Assembly: GCF_020829595.1 (NCBI RefSeq) | Contig: NZ_JAIVFW010000008.1 | Span: 62,001 to 126,000 of the forward strand | Direction of reading: 5' to 3' | From: Nostoc sp. CHAB 5844 | GTDB taxonomy: Bacteria; Cyanobacteriota; Cyanobacteriia; Cyanobacteriales; Nostocaceae | Length of the DNA stretch: 64,000 bases | Shown: positions 1 to 11,947 of the stretch, piece after piece | How positions within the stretch are numbered: the stretch's first letter is position 1 | Layout: the number at the start of each line of letters is the position of its first letter | The notes under the pieces: model-generated | What the model saw: only the letters and a program-made list of their open reading frames with translations | Databases searched by the model: none | What the model was told of the DNA's origin: nothing | Made by a program: the position numbers and the translations under genes

Positions 1-2079
<2,079 letters not shown>

Positions 2080-2823
2080 GTGCAAATCACTAAGCGCAAT
2101 GTTGAGTTAAGAGTCGATGACAGCTTAATGCGGGTTTATGTCGCCTCTCCCAAACCTGTGGGAACTTACCCAGGCATTTTGTTTTACAGTGATATTTATC
2201 AATTAGGTAGTCCGATGATTCGCTTGGTTAACTACCTGGCAGGATTTGGTTATGTTGTCGCCTCACCCGAAATTTTTCATCGCCTGGAACCCATTGGTGC
2301 TGTTATTGAACCAGATGATCTTGGTAGAATGCGGGGGAATGATGATGCACGCAGAACAGCGATCGCAGAGTATGATGCAGATGGTCGGGCTGTAATAGAT
2401 TTTCTCAAAGCCGAAACAACCGTTAATCCTCATAAAATCGGCACCATCGGCTTTTGCATTGGCGGACATTTATCTTTTCGCGCCGCCTTCCACAACGAAA
2501 TCAAAGCTGCTGTCTGCTGCTACCCGACTGGTATTCCTAGTGGCAAACTTGGTAAAGGAATTGCCGATACTATCCACAGAGTAGGTGAAATTAAAGGCGA
2601 ATTGCTCCTGATACTGGGTACTCTTGATCCTCACATACCCGAAAGCGATCGCCATACATTAATTAAAGCAATTGAAGATGCCCATGTAACTCATCAAGTA
2701 TTTTTATATGAAGCTGAACATACTTTCATGCGCGACGACGGTTATCGCTACGACGCGGTTGCAGCTACCTCTGCTTGGGTAGAAATTATAACTTTCTTAG
2801 AACGTGTATTTTCAAAGATATAG
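2080..2823 (+). CDS. Dienelactone hydrolase family protein
   Basis: Alpha/beta hydrolase of the dienelactone hydrolase (carboxymethylenebutenolidase) family, a cytosolic enzyme whose members open lactone rings or cleave esters; the real substrate in cyanobacteria is not known. The 247-residue length is typical. The triad is visible: nucleophile C126 in GFCIGGH (Cys instead of Ser, the family hallmark), D183 in LGTLDPH and H214 in AEHTFMRD. The start is GTG at 2080; no better in-frame start fits the N-terminus. It stands alone, with repeat-rich gaps on both sides. Confidence 0.88.
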   Translation: MQITKRNVELRVDDSLMRVYVASPKPVGTYPGILFYSDIYQLGSPMIRLVNYLAGFGYVVASPEIFHRLEPIGAVIEPDDLGRMRGNDDARRTAIAEYDADGRAVIDFLKAETTVNPHKIGTIGFCIGGHLSFRAAFHNEIKAAVCCYPTGIPSGKLGKGIADTIHRVGEIKGELLLILGTLDPHIPESDRHTLIKAIEDAHVTHQVFLYEAEHTFMRDDGYRYDAVAATSAWVEIITFLERVFSKI

Positions 2824-2859
2824 CAATAAAATTTCTGCTTTTCTCTCTGTGTTACGGGC

Positions 2860-3185
2860 AGTTTGATGGCAGTTGCTACAACGGAGGGAACCTCCCTTCG
2901 GGTGACGCTCAAGAGCGTCGCTAACGCAGTTCCGTGACTGTCGGCAAAGCCGACGACACTTGCTTCAACGCTCTTAACCCGCGCAACGCAGTGTCTCCCC
3001 AACGGACTGCTCACCGCAACACACTTGCCTCCTCAAGTCGAGCCAGCCGCTTGCGGGGGTTTCCCCCGTTGTGCGGACTGGCGTGGGAAACCCTTCCTGT
3101 GCAACTGCTCTCCTCTGTGCCTCTGCGTTTGAAAAAAATTTATCTAACCACAGAGACGCAGAGAACACACAGAAGCACTCACTAA
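2860..3185. repeat. Mosaic of short interspersed cyanobacterial repeats
   Basis: The gap holds no gene. It is built from short GC-rich palindromic units such as GTCGGCAAAGCCGAC (2940-2954), AGCGTCGCTAACGC and CCCAACGGACTGCTCACC, followed by the CACAGAGACGCAGAGAACACAGA-type stretch near 3151-3174. Similar units recur at 8694-8775, 41934-41970 and 53640-53725. Open frames on both strands here are artefacts of the repeats. Confidence 0.7.
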
Positions 3186-3424
3186 TTTTTAGTGAATAGA
3201 GTTTATTCCTGTGGAGGGTGATTCCCCTCATTGAATCTCAGTAAGTTCATGGTATTGTTTCACCAGAAATATTAGGATGCTTTACGCTGTGCCTCCATAA
3301 CTGGGAGGCATTTATTTATAGTACTTAATCTAAATGGCATAGATTTTTAGTTGAGGCTGTCAATAGTCCAATGTTGACATCCTCAATCTTTTGAGTCTGC
3401 CAAGCTCGTAAAGTCTACGAAGAA

Positions 3425-4258
3425 TTAATTCTTAATTCCTGTTGTTGCAATACCACGAATAAATTGGCGCTGACCAATCAAAAACAGTACCATGACTGGC
3501 ACAGTTGCAATAGTCACAGCAGCCATCATCAAAGGCCAGTTATTGGTAAATTGCTCTTGAAATTCTGCCAACGCTAACTGTACTGTTCTTAATTCTGGGC
3601 GTGTGGTAAATACCAAAGGCTTAAACAAATCGTTCCATTCAGCAATAAAGGTGAACAAAAACAACGTCACCAAAGCCGGACGGGCTAAAGGTAACAATAC
3701 CCGCCACAAAATTTGTAACCTGTTCGCCCCGTCAATTGTTGCTGCTTCTTCCAATTCCACAGGAATCGTTTGGAAATACTGACGTAAGAGAAATATGCCA
3801 AAACCATTGACAGCTGTTGGTAAAATCAGCGCCCCGTAGGTATTTATCAAGTGTCCCCACTTCAACACCAAGAATATAGGTATGACCAACAACTGAAAAG
3901 GTATCACCAAGGTTGCTAAAACAACCAGTAGCAGTGCTTGTCTGCCGCGAAATTTCAATCTTGCCAAGGCATAACCAGCCAAAGCCGAAGTGACCATCTG
4001 AAACGCCGTGACTGCGATCGCAACTAAGGTAGAATTAGCAAACGCCAACAGGAACTTCCCTCGCTGCCACGCATCATGGTAATTACCTAAAGACCAATTT
4101 TTAGACATTGTTATATCTGGAGTAGCGCCAGGGGGTGCAAAAGATGTGAAAAACACTACAAATAGGGGTAGCAAGACTATCAATGCCCCAAGTAGCAGCA
4201 CCACTAAACTAACAATATCCCCAGATTTCAGATTCCAAGTTGATTTAACCATAGACAT
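3425..4258 (-). CDS. Carbohydrate ABC transporter permease (MalG type), orphan
   Basis: Inner-membrane permease of an ABC sugar importer (binding-protein-dependent transport family). Several hydrophobic helices are visible, with the EAA loop EEAATIDGANRLQILWRVLLP that docks the ATPase. The frame is open up to 4297, but the first 13 codons fall in a TCATTTGTC/TGGTCAT-type intergenic repeat, so I prefer the ATG at 4258 or 4252. No binding protein, partner permease or ATPase is adjacent. It is convergent with the dienelactone hydrolase gene and divergent from ado. It may complete a transporter encoded elsewhere; substrate unknown. Confidence 0.85.
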   Translation of the reverse strand: MSMVKSTWNLKSGDIVSLVVLLLGALIVLLPLFVVFFTSFAPPGATPDITMSKNWSLGNYHDAWQRGKFLLAFANSTLVAIAVTAFQMVTSALAGYALARLKFRGRQALLLVVLATLVIPFQLLVIPIFLVLKWGHLINTYGALILPTAVNGFGIFLLRQYFQTIPVELEEAATIDGANRLQILWRVLLPLARPALVTLFLFTFIAEWNDLFKPLVFTTRPELRTVQLALAEFQEQFTNNWPLMMAAVTIATVPVMVLFLIGQRQFIRGIATTGIKN

Positions 4259-4477
4259 GAAGAGGCTAGAGAGCAAATTACCATTAACAAATGACAAATG
4301 ACCATTGACTATTCACTCATTTGTTTCTTTAGTACTAGAGCATCGCCCCCAGCAAAAGCTAATCTATTACATAGTGACTTGTTAAGTTAAATTAAACAAC
4401 AGTGAAGATTACCCGAAAATCCCTGGGTAAATTAAACGTTGGTATCAAATTATTCATTTTACCGGAGTGAACATACC

Positions 4478-5173
4478 ATGCAGCAGGTGGCTGGCGGATT
4501 AGAAATTGATTTCCAAAGCGAAACATATAAAGATGCCTATAGTCGCATTAATGCGATCGTGATTGAAGGGGAACAAGAAGCATATGAAAATTACATCAAA
4601 CTAGCTGAACTGCTGCCGGCAAATCATGATGAACTGATTCGCTTGTCGAAAATGGAAAGCCGCCACAAAAAAGGCTTTGAAGCTTGTGGACGAAATTTGC
4701 AAGTTGTACCAGATTTACAATTTGCTCAAGAGTTTTTTGCACCCTTGCACAATAACTTTAAAGCAGCAGCAGCCGAAGGTAAAGTTGTTACTTGCTTACT
4801 GATTCAATCTTTGATTATTGAATGTTTTGCGATCGCCGCATACAACATTTACATTCCCGTAGCCGACGATTTTGCTCGTAAAATTACCGAAGGAGTAGTT
4901 AAAGATGAATACAGTCATTTAAACTTCGGTGAAGTTTGGCTCAAAGAAAACTTTGAAGCATCCAAAGCTGAACTCGAAGAAGCAAATCGCCAAAACCTAC
5001 CCATCGTTTGGAAAATGCTCAATCAAGTAGCAGACGATGCCCAAGTATTAGCAATGGAAAAAGACGCTTTAGTAGAAGACTTCATGATTCAATACGGTGA
5101 AGCTTTAAGTAACATTGGCTTCACAACCAGAGATATCATGCGCTTGTCAGCCTACGGACTGACCGCTGCCTAA
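4478..5173 (+). CDS. ado: Aldehyde-deformylating oxygenase (alkane synthase)
   Basis: Ferritin-like di-iron enzyme that converts fatty aldehydes (C16/C18) to C15/C17 alkanes plus formate, the last step of cyanobacterial hydrocarbon synthesis. With the start at 4478 the product is 231 residues, the family's usual length, and all six iron ligands fall at the canonical numbers: E32, E60, H63, E115, E144 and H147. An in-frame ATG at 4439 would add 13 unsupported residues; GGAG at 4464-4467 fits the downstream ATG. It is followed after 274 bp by aar, the enzyme that makes its substrate, and then accA, forming a fatty-acid/alkane cluster in one direction. Confidence 0.97.
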   Translation: MQQVAGGLEIDFQSETYKDAYSRINAIVIEGEQEAYENYIKLAELLPANHDELIRLSKMESRHKKGFEACGRNLQVVPDLQFAQEFFAPLHNNFKAAAAEGKVVTCLLIQSLIIECFAIAAYNIYIPVADDFARKITEGVVKDEYSHLNFGEVWLKENFEASKAELEEANRQNLPIVWKMLNQVADDAQVLAMEKDALVEDFMIQYGEALSNIGFTTRDIMRLSAYGLTAA

Positions 5174-5313
5174 AAAAAAGTATGAAGGATGAAGCATGAA
5201 GGATAAAGAAGAATCCAGAATTCAGGAGACAGAATCAATTAGCGTGAGTTTTATTCGTCAAGAATTCAGAATGAATTCTAATTTTTGACTCCTGAATCCT
5301 ATTTCGCCAAAAT

Positions 5314-5362
5314 TTCAGACTTCAGACTTCAGACTTCATACTTCACACTTCACACTTCACAC
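5314..5362. repeat. Tandem heptanucleotide repeat (STRR type)
   Basis: Seven head-to-tail 7-base units: TTCAGAC three times, TTCATAC once, TTCACAC three times, in the gap between ado and aar. Heptanucleotide tandem repeats of this kind are characteristic of heterocystous cyanobacteria. Related runs appear at 9587-9608 and 33596-33622. The gap also has an imperfect inverted repeat around GAATTC (5216-5300) of the CTGACTCCTGAATTCTG family. Confidence 0.9.
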
Positions 5363-5447
5363 TTTATTGTATTTTTAAGGATAGGTATTCTCACTTACCC
5401 ACTAAATTCCACGCTTTCGACGCAGCAAACGCCTAATAAATCACTAC

Positions 5448-6467
5448 ATGTTTGGTCTAATTGGACATCTGACTAGTTTAGAACACGCTCAAGCGGTAGC
5501 TCAACAATTGGGATACCCAGAATACGCCGATCAAGGGCTAGATTTTTGGTGCAGCGCCCCGCCGCAAATTGTTGATCACATTAAAGTTACCAGTCTGACT
5601 GGAGAGACAATCGAAGGCCAGTACGTTGAATCATGCTTTTTGCCAGAAATGCTGGCAAATCGGCGGATAAAAGCTGCAACACGCAAAATTCTGAATGCTA
5701 TGGCTCATGCTCAAAAGCATGGTATAGATATCACAGCTTTAGGCGGCTTTTCATCAATTATTTTTGAAAACTTTAATTTGGAGCAGTTCAGTCAAGTCCG
5801 CAACGTTAAATTAGAGTTTGAACGCTTCACTACAGGCAACACACACACTGCCTACATTATCTGTCGGCAGGTAGAGGCAGCGGCAAAACAAGTAGGAATT
5901 GAACTGTCGAAAGCAACAGTGGCCATATGTGGAGCAACTGGAGATATTGGTAGTGCTGTGACACGCTGGCTAGATGCCAAAATAGATGTCAAAGAACTTT
6001 TGCTCATCGCCCGTAATCAAGAACGCTTGAAAAACTTACAAGACGAACTAGGGCGGGGGAAAATTATGACTTTGGATGAAGCATTACCCGAAGCTGATAT
6101 TGTAGTTTGGGTAGCAAGTATGCCCAAAGGTGTAGAAATTGACCCCAAAGTGTTAAAACAACCCTGTCTACTCATCGATGGTGGCTATCCTAAAAATTTA
6201 GCAACGAAAATTCAGCATCCTGGCATTCATATACTCAACGGTGGCATTGTTGAGCATTCTTTGGATATTGACTGGAAAATTATGCAAATCGTCAATATGG
6301 ACGTGCCAGAACGCCAGTTATTTGCTTGTTTCGCTGAAGCTATGCTACTGGAATTTGAGAAGTTACATACGAACTTTTCTTGGGGGCGTAATCAGATTAC
6401 CGTAGACAAAATGGAGCAGATTGGTCAAGCATCGGTGAAACACGGCTTTAGACCTTTGCTTCTTTAA
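5448..6467 (+). CDS. aar: Long-chain acyl-[ACP] reductase
   Basis: NADPH-dependent reductase that releases fatty acyl-ACP (or acyl-CoA) as fatty aldehyde, feeding the oxygenase encoded by the preceding gene. The 339-residue product starts [10 protein letters not shown] like its relatives. A Rossmann motif GATGDIGSA (about residues 162-170) binds NADPH, and the catalytic cysteine is C294 in FACFAEAM, the position known for the Synechococcus enzyme. Pairing with ado is seen in nearly all alkane-producing cyanobacteria. Confidence 0.97.
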   Translation: MFGLIGHLTSLEHAQAVAQQLGYPEYADQGLDFWCSAPPQIVDHIKVTSLTGETIEGQYVESCFLPEMLANRRIKAATRKILNAMAHAQKHGIDITALGGFSSIIFENFNLEQFSQVRNVKLEFERFTTGNTHTAYIICRQVEAAAKQVGIELSKATVAICGATGDIGSAVTRWLDAKIDVKELLLIARNQERLKNLQDELGRGKIMTLDEALPEADIVVWVASMPKGVEIDPKVLKQPCLLIDGGYPKNLATKIQHPGIHILNGGIVEHSLDIDWKIMQIVNMDVPERQLFACFAEAMLLEFEKLHTNFSWGRNQITVDKMEQIGQASVKHGFRPLLL

Positions 6468-6476
6468 AAAAGTAAA

Positions 6477-6520
6477 AAGTAAAAAGGCAAAAGTCAAAAG
6501 ATTCTTTTACCTTTTTACTT
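6477..6520. repeat. Inverted repeat between aar and accA
   Basis: Two 17-base arms (6477-6493 and 6504-6520) pair with a single mismatch around a 10-base loop; the arms are A/T-rich. It could act as a weak transcription terminator or attenuator between aar and accA, but it also resembles the AAAAGGCAAAAG/CTTTTACC intergenic repeats frequent in Nostoc, so function is uncertain. Confidence 0.55.
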
Positions 6521-6555
6521 CTTAAATCCCAATCCCTAGTTCCTCATTCCTAAAT

Positions 6556-7536
6556 ATGGCTACTACCGAGCGTAAACCACTACTGTTGGATTTTGAAAAG
6601 CCGTTAGCAGAACTCTCAAACCGAATTGAGCAGATTCGGCAACTTGCAGAAGAAAATGGTGTCGATGTATCTGGTGAAATTCACAAACTAGAAGCACGCG
6701 CCACAAAACTGCGAGAGGAGATTTTTAGCACGTTATCCCCAGCTCAAAGACTGCAAGTTGCGCGTCATCCTCGTCGCCCTAGTACTCTTGATTATATTCA
6801 GGCGATTACAGATGAATGGATGGAGTTGCATGGCGATCGCTCTGGTGGTGATGATCCGGCTTTAATTGGTGGTGTGGCTCGTTTAGGTGGACAACCTGTG
6901 GTGATGTTGGGTCATCAAAAAGGCCGTGACACCAAAGATAATATTGCCCGAAACTTTGGCATGGCTACCCCTGGCGGTTATCGTAAAGCCATGCGACTTA
7001 TGAAACACGCCAATAAGTTTGGAATGCCAATTTTAACTTTTATCGACACACCAGGAGCTTTGCCGACCGTAGTAGCTGAAAGGCAAGGAGCAGGGGAAGC
7101 GATCGCCTATAATTTGCGGGAAATGTTCTCTCTTGATGTGCCTATTATCTGCACAGTTATCGGTGAGGGTGGTTCTGGTGGCGCACTCGGTGTTGGTGTG
7201 GGCGATCGCCTGCTGATGTTTGAACACGCTGTCTACACAGTTGCTACCCCCGAAGCCTGTGCCGCAATTTTGTGGAAAGATGCCAGCAAGGCTCCACAAG
7301 CAGCTGTTGCCTTAAAAATTACCTCCCATGATTTAAAAAATTTAGGGATTATTGACCAAATCTTGCCTGAACCAATTGGTGGCGCTCATTCTGACCCTCT
7401 GGAAGCGGCAACCGCCCTCAAGCAAGCACTTTTAGATAACCTAGACGAACTTAAACAGTTAACATCTCAAGAAAGACGGCAACTGCGCTACGATAAATTC
7501 CGCAAAATCGGTGTTTTTACAGAAATTGCCCACTAA
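6556..7536 (+). CDS. accA: Acetyl-CoA carboxylase carboxyltransferase subunit alpha
   Basis: With AccD it transfers CO2 from carboxybiotin to acetyl-CoA, making malonyl-CoA for fatty-acid synthesis. The 326-residue length is normal. The N-terminal coiled segment is followed by the crotonase-like carboxyltransferase core with oxyanion-hole glycine motifs ([30 protein letters not shown]) and the conserved [16 protein letters not shown]. It lies 88 bp behind aar in the same direction, so fatty-acid supply and alkane production may be co-expressed. accB, accC and accD are not in the window. Confidence 0.97.
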   Translation: MATTERKPLLLDFEKPLAELSNRIEQIRQLAEENGVDVSGEIHKLEARATKLREEIFSTLSPAQRLQVARHPRRPSTLDYIQAITDEWMELHGDRSGGDDPALIGGVARLGGQPVVMLGHQKGRDTKDNIARNFGMATPGGYRKAMRLMKHANKFGMPILTFIDTPGALPTVVAERQGAGEAIAYNLREMFSLDVPIICTVIGEGGSGGALGVGVGDRLLMFEHAVYTVATPEACAAILWKDASKAPQAAVALKITSHDLKNLGIIDQILPEPIGGAHSDPLEAATALKQALLDNLDELKQLTSQERRQLRYDKFRKIGVFTEIAH

Positions 7537-7592
7537 AAAGCGAAACCTGAGTCATTAAATCAAGAGCAATGTTATAATTGCCTGTGGTTCTT

Positions 7593-7614
7593 AAAGATTT
7601 TTAACAATCTTTTT
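7593..7614 (+). terminator. Possible rho-independent terminator after accA
   Basis: A 7-bp stem AAAGATT/AATCTTT around a short loop is followed by a run of T, 57 bases beyond the accA stop. The stem is A/T-rich and weak. The rest of the 7537-7903 gap shows nothing recognisable. Confidence 0.4.
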
Positions 7615-7903
7615 CACCGCAGGCATCTGTATTGATGATAAATCGGCTCAGTTAAATAAATGAGAGATTTGTGTAGTATTTAGAACTTACTACGAGTAGA
7701 CAGACTAAAATCCCAGATGAAATCCGAATTTTTATCACTGGGAAATATCTCATCGGGAAAAATGCCCATATTGACAATTCAATATAGCAACTGTCAAAAA
7801 AAAATTATCGGAATTTAAGGTTACTTTAATGTATCCAGTCCGAAAGACTTAAATAATTTGGTGGCAAAGGGCTTGCAGAACTGCCAAAAAAATGGGAGAA
7901 AGC

Positions 7904-8629
7904 ATGAGTAGTGAGCAGAAACAATATGCCCTGATTACTGGGGCAAGTAGCGGAATTGGCAAAGCAACCGCTTTGGCATTTGCCAAGGCAGGTATAAATG
8001 TTGCCCTAGTCAGCCGTTCTTTAGATAAATTAGAAGCGGTAGCAACAGCAGCCAAGCAAACCGGAGTAGAAGCCAAAGCTTATGCCTTGGATTTAGCCGA
8101 CTTACCCCAAGTAGAAGCAAAAATCCAAGCGATCGCCCAAGATTTTGGCAACATAGATATTTTGGTAAATAATGCCGGAATAGGCTATACAGGTAATTTA
8201 AGCGAAACAAGCTTAGAAGATTGGCAGCAAGTTATTAACATCAATCTCACCAGTGTATTTGAGTGCATTAAAGGAGTTTTGCCAGGAATGCGCGATCGCG
8301 GCACAGGCACAATTATCAACGTAGCCTCAATAGCTGCCAAGCAAACCTTTGCTGGATGGGGAGCCTATTGTGTTAGCAAAGCTGGACTTCTAGCCCTTTC
8401 TCAAACCCTGGCACAAGAGGAACGCGCCCACGGTATCCGTGTCACAGCCATATGTCCTGGTTCTGTAAACACAGAAATCTGGGACACAGAAACCGTTCAT
8501 GTCAACTTTGACCGTTCAAAAATGTTAACTCCAGAAATTGTGGCACAGTCAATTCTCCACACTGTCTTATTGCCACCACAAGCAGTGATTGATGAATTGA
8601 TTCTTATGCCCAATGCAGGCACTTTTTAG
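7904..8629 (+). CDS. Short-chain dehydrogenase/reductase (3-oxoacyl reductase-like)
   Basis: Classical SDR oxidoreductase: cofactor motif TGASSGIGKA near the N-terminus, structural NNAG, catalytic Ser in NVASIAAK and YxxxK in YCVSK. About 241 residues. The ATG at 7904 is preferred because GGGAGA lies just upstream and the earlier in-frame ATG (7892) overlaps it. The substrate is not defined by sequence; members reduce 3-oxoacyl groups, sugars or pteridines. It lies between accA and folE in the same direction, an order I recognise from Nostoc genomes, so a role in lipid or pterin metabolism is plausible but inferred. Confidence 0.9.
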   Translation: MSSEQKQYALITGASSGIGKATALAFAKAGINVALVSRSLDKLEAVATAAKQTGVEAKAYALDLADLPQVEAKIQAIAQDFGNIDILVNNAGIGYTGNLSETSLEDWQQVININLTSVFECIKGVLPGMRDRGTGTIINVASIAAKQTFAGWGAYCVSKAGLLALSQTLAQEERAHGIRVTAICPGSVNTEIWDTETVHVNFDRSKMLTPEIVAQSILHTVLLPPQAVIDELILMPNAGTF

Positions 8630-8800
8630 TTATTTGTTCTTTGTCCTTTGTCATTGGTCATTTCGTCAATAACAAAGGACAAATGAACGCCAGTTGCTAC
8701 AAGTCGGCGGAGCCGACGACAGTTGCCTCAAGTCGGGAAACCCGCCCACGGCACTGTCTCCCCAAAGCACTGGCTCCCAATGACTAATGACTAATGACTG
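8630..8800. repeat. Interspersed repeat cluster before folE
   Basis: The SDR-folE gap consists of three known-looking repeat types: the heptamer-like TTTGTCATTGGTCATT series, the palindrome GTCGGCGGAGCCGAC (8703-8717) with GGGAAACCCGCCCA, and a tandem TGACTAA series (8779-8798). No gene or RNA is seen. Confidence 0.65.
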
Positions 8801-8836
8801 ATAACAAACATCCAAAATCTAACTGAAAATTACATC

Positions 8837-9544
8837 ATGACTATTGCTAGTTCTAACGGTTCCAATCGTTTTGAATCTCCTCTGATTTCCGATTTGGCAG
8901 ATGCCATTAATACCAGACCCGATCGCAACACCCACGACGGACGACAACCGGATTTGCACCCGCCTTCTGAGGAACAGATGGAGCAAATGATGGATGCTGT
9001 CAGAAACATCATAGTCGGCGTTGGCGAAGATCCTGAGCGTGAAGGACTGCTCAAAACTCCCAAACGAGTTGCCGAGGCCATGCGCTATCTTACCAGTGGC
9101 TACAACCAATCTTTAGAAGAACTGGTCAATGATGCCATCTTCGATGAAGGCCATAACGAGATGGTACTAGTTCGGGATATTAACTTCTTTAGCCTCTGCG
9201 AACATCATATGCTGCCTTTTATGGGTAGAGCGCATGTTGCTTATATTCCCAATCAGAAAGTTGTCGGCTTAAGTAAGTTAGCCCGGATTGTGGAAATGTA
9301 TTCCCGACGTTTGCAAGTCCAAGAAAGATTAACTCGTCAAATTGCCGAAGCAATTCAGACGATTTTGGAACCCCAAGGCGTGGCAGTAGTCATGGAAGCC
9401 ACTCATATGTGCATGGTAATGCGGGGTGTCCAGAAACCCGGTTCTTGGACTGTTACCAGCGCTATGCTGGGTGTATTTCAAGAAGAACATAAAACCCGCG
9501 AAGAATTCTTTAACTTGATTCGCCACCAACCATCATTCTTATAG
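8837..9544 (+). CDS. folE: GTP cyclohydrolase I
   Basis: Converts GTP to 7,8-dihydroneopterin triphosphate, the first step to tetrahydrofolate and, in cyanobacteria, to pterin cofactors and glycosylated pterins. The 235-residue protein has an extra N-terminal tail of about 45 residues before the conserved core. Zinc ligands are C121 and H124 in [11 protein letters not shown] and C192 in MCMVMRGV; the GTP-binding [22 protein letters not shown] stretch is intact. It is an active-type homodecameric cytosolic enzyme. Confidence 0.97.
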   Translation: MTIASSNGSNRFESPLISDLADAINTRPDRNTHDGRQPDLHPPSEEQMEQMMDAVRNIIVGVGEDPEREGLLKTPKRVAEAMRYLTSGYNQSLEELVNDAIFDEGHNEMVLVRDINFFSLCEHHMLPFMGRAHVAYIPNQKVVGLSKLARIVEMYSRRLQVQERLTRQIAEAIQTILEPQGVAVVMEATHMCMVMRGVQKPGSWTVTSAMLGVFQEEHKTREEFFNLIRHQPSFL

Positions 9545-9605
9545 AAGTGTGAAGTATGAATTCTGAAGTATGAAGGATCAAATTTCATACTTCATACTTT
9601 AGACT

Positions 9606-10238
9606 TCATCCTTTAGCTTTCAGCCTTTCAAATAGTAGTGCTACCTTATTTAAATCTTTATCTCCTGGTTGAATTTCGACACCGCTCGATAAATCTATAC
9701 CGTCAGGTTTAACCTGGCTTAAAGCTTCTAAGATATTTTCTGGTGTTAATCCCCCAGCTAAAAACCACGGGCGGCTGGGGTGGAATTTTTCTAGCATCTC
9801 CCAATCTAAAGTTTTCCCTGTACCACCCAATTGCTGGGGATGATAGGCATCAAGTAATAAAGTGTTTACGTGCTGACTATAAATAGATGCTTGTTCAAGA
9901 TGGTCAAAACTACGTACCCTCAAAGCTTTGAGAATTTCTACATTGGGAATTTGTTGACGTAATTGGTGGCAAAAATCTGGTGTTTCATCACCGTGTAACT
10001 GCACACAAGTTAAACCAGAAACTTTAACTATCTGGCTAATCTCCTCAATTGAAGCGTTGGCAAAAACGCCGATTTTGTCAATATCATCTGGTAACTGTGT
10101 CACGGCTGCCCGAATTTGGGTTGCCGTAACGTAACGAGGCGAGGCTGGTACACAAATAAATCCTAGGGCAGTTGCGCCTAAAGATGCGATCGCAGTCGCT
10201 TGTTGTGGTTGAGTGATGCCACAGATTTTAACCCGCAT
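9606..10238 (-). CDS. trpF: Phosphoribosylanthranilate isomerase
   Basis: Tryptophan biosynthesis: isomerises N-(5-phosphoribosyl)anthranilate to the ribulose form. It is a 210-residue TIM barrel with the catalytic Cys in VKICGIT at the N-terminus, the general acid Asp in LLDAYH, and phosphate-binding loops [10 protein letters not shown] and DLSSGVE. It is convergent with folE; the 61-bp gap contains heptamer repeats (TTCATACTTTAGACTTCATCC type). It stands alone rather than in a trp operon, normal for cyanobacteria. Confidence 0.96.
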   Translation of the reverse strand: MRVKICGITQPQQATAIASLGATALGFICVPASPRYVTATQIRAAVTQLPDDIDKIGVFANASIEEISQIVKVSGLTCVQLHGDETPDFCHQLRQQIPNVEILKALRVRSFDHLEQASIYSQHVNTLLLDAYHPQQLGGTGKTLDWEMLEKFHPSRPWFLAGGLTPENILEALSQVKPDGIDLSSGVEIQPGDKDLNKVALLFERLKAKG

Positions 10239-10343
10239 ATAGTTCTAAAGAGCGAATTTTTGCTAACAATCTTTGGTTGCTGACTCACTAATTCTATAAT
10301 TTTGAAGGCTTATGAATTTTGTCATTTAGGAGACAAAACCTTG

Positions 10344-10595
10344 ATGTTATCAAATTTACTGGCAGCCGCAGCCAACGTTCCTGCCACTCCTGCGTGGAAT
10401 CCCGCAGTAGGAATCATTATTAGCGTTAGCAGCATCATCATTCTTTTGCTATCTACCCGAATTGAAAAACCTCTAGTTGGGCCTAAGTTGCCAGTGTTGC
10501 CTGTTAGTGTTCCTACATTTATCGCGGCTATGGCTTTTGGTCATATTATCGGCATCGGTATTGTTTTAGGACTGACTAATATTGGTCGTCTGTAA
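10344..10595 (+). CDS. psaK: Photosystem I subunit PsaK, divergent form
   Basis: Small two-helix membrane subunit at the periphery of the PSI complex. About 83 residues from the ATG at 10344, which has AGGAG upstream; the frame is open to 10302, but the extra residues do not match the family. Conserved features are the N-terminal WNPAVGII stretch and the C-terminal AFGHIIGIGIVLGLTNIGRL, typical of PsaK. The central loop (STRIEKPLVGPKLPVLPVSVPT) lacks the glycine-rich sequence of the main PsaK, so it may be an alternative copy used under stress, as described for PsaK2; that link is inference. Confidence 0.85.
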   Translation: MLSNLLAAAANVPATPAWNPAVGIIISVSSIIILLLSTRIEKPLVGPKLPVLPVSVPTFIAAMAFGHIIGIGIVLGLTNIGRL

Positions 10596-10821
10596 ATCTA
10601 AGATGACAGAGGCGTAAGATTTTCTATCAATCCCATACTCTGTACACTGATTCTTGTTCTTTCTCCAGCAATGTGACTTTCAAGTTGAGCCGCAGTTGAA
10701 TTTTGCTAGATTTGTTAACTTAAAAACAGATATCTCAGCAACTTCATCATGACAGCTAAATTTGTGGTTCTTGTCTGGAGAAAGAACTATCATTTTGGGG
10801 AAATAGGCGGTAAATAAGTCG

Positions 10822-11376
10822 ATGCAAAATAAATTACCTCAAATAATATGGTTAGCATCGGCAGCGATCGCACTATTGGCAACCGGATGTGAGGAAGTGG
10901 TAAAATACGTGCCACCGTTGCCAAGCATTGAATTACCATCAAGCCAACCGCCACCGCCTTCAGTTTCTCCCGAATCTGCCAAAAGCGCAGACATAGAAGC
11001 CGCAGTTCGCCAAGGTATCAACCAAGTACGGCAGAAAAATGGACTCCAGCCTCTCAAAAATAATGAAAAACTAACGCAGGTTGCCCGTAACTACAGCCGC
11101 CAGATGGCACAGAAAAAATTCTTCAGTCACACTGGCTCAGATGGTAGCACTTTACCAGACAGAGTACGCGCAGGTAGAGTCACTTATTGGATGGTTGGTG
11201 AAAACTTATTTATGTGTACGAATGTACCCAAACCTGTACCAGCAGCCATCAAAGGTTGGATGAATAGCCCTGGACACCGAGCAAATATTCTGCGTCCAGT
11301 GTTTCGAGAAACAGGTGTGGGAGTCTGGCGAGTTGGGAATACGTACTACATGACTCAGTTATTTTTGCGACGTTAG
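10822..11376 (+). CDS. CAP-domain (SCP/PR1-like) lipoprotein
   Basis: 184 residues. The N-terminus carries a lipoprotein signal ending in the lipobox LATGC (Cys at about 23), then a proline/serine-rich linker and a CAP superfamily domain (residues about 60-184) with the motifs FFSHTGSDG, GENLF and GWMNSPGHRANIL. Bacterial CAP proteins (YkwD-like) are exported and mostly of unknown function. The protein is probably membrane-anchored in the periplasm. No operon partner is evident; TspO follows after 94 bp. Confidence 0.88.
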   Translation: MQNKLPQIIWLASAAIALLATGCEEVVKYVPPLPSIELPSSQPPPPSVSPESAKSADIEAAVRQGINQVRQKNGLQPLKNNEKLTQVARNYSRQMAQKKFFSHTGSDGSTLPDRVRAGRVTYWMVGENLFMCTNVPKPVPAAIKGWMNSPGHRANILRPVFRETGVGVWRVGNTYYMTQLFLRR

Positions 11377-11470
11377 TAAAGCGAAGTGCTAAATCCAGAC
11401 TCAGGATAGGTGCAGCGATCGCAGGCTCAAACTAAACTACAAATGTAGTATTATTCTGGCAGGAGTCCTC

Positions 11471-11947
11471 GTGAAAGCTAGATGGATCATTACAGCAGCT
11501 TCAGCAGCGCTGTTTTTTGGTGGTAGCTTGTTCACTTCGTTGCGCGATCCTTGGTTTCAAAATCTGCAACGTCCTAGTTGGTTAACATTTGAGTTTCTCA
11601 TTCCCTTTATCTGGACTTTCATTTGGGTTTGCATCACGATTTCTGCAATTATCGTGTGGGAGAAAAGCACTAAAAAAGGTGATCGTCCTTGGGGTTTGCT
11701 GGCAATATATGCAGCCATTGCTTTATTGACATCGATTTACAGTCCGGTGGTGGTGGAACTTCGTAGTTTGACGGGTGGTATCATTGTCGGTGGTTTAGCG
11801 ACACTTTTAGTGTATATTTTGGCTTTTGTCGTCAAGCCAATTTCTCAAACAGCTTCATGGCTATTTCTTCCTTATGCACTATGGGGGCCTTTCGGAACTT
11901 ATCTGACTTGGTTATTACTACAACTCAATACCCCCATCAACCCATAA
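11471..11947 (+). CDS. TspO/MBR family tryptophan-rich membrane protein
   Basis: 158 residues with five hydrophobic segments and the TspO signature RDPWFQNLQRPSWLTFEF. Family members bind tetrapyrroles or cholesterol-like ligands and are tied to stress and porphyrin handling in bacteria. The start is GTG at 11471 with AGGAG at 11461-11465. Its stop codon overlaps the start of the following protease gene (TAATG at 11945-11949), which implies translational coupling. The usual C-terminal Trp-rich half (SWLFLPYALWGPFGTYLTW) is present though variable. Confidence 0.85.
   Translation: MKARWIITAASAALFFGGSLFTSLRDPWFQNLQRPSWLTFEFLIPFIWTFIWVCITISAIIVWEKSTKKGDRPWGLLAIYAAIALLTSIYSPVVVELRSLTGGIIVGGLATLLVYILAFVVKPISQTASWLFLPYALWGPFGTYLTWLLLQLNTPINP

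Noticed and set aside
2748-3231. Three overlapping ORFs on both strands
   Set aside because: They are created by palindromic repeats (GTCGGCAAAGCCGAC and others) and have no protein family.
3425-4258. Treating the orphan permease as part of the alkane cluster
   Set aside because: It is divergent from ado and its family imports sugars; proximity alone does not support a link.
5314-5362. CRISPR array
   Set aside because: The repeats are contiguous 7-mers with no spacers. No CRISPR array was noticed elsewhere in the window.
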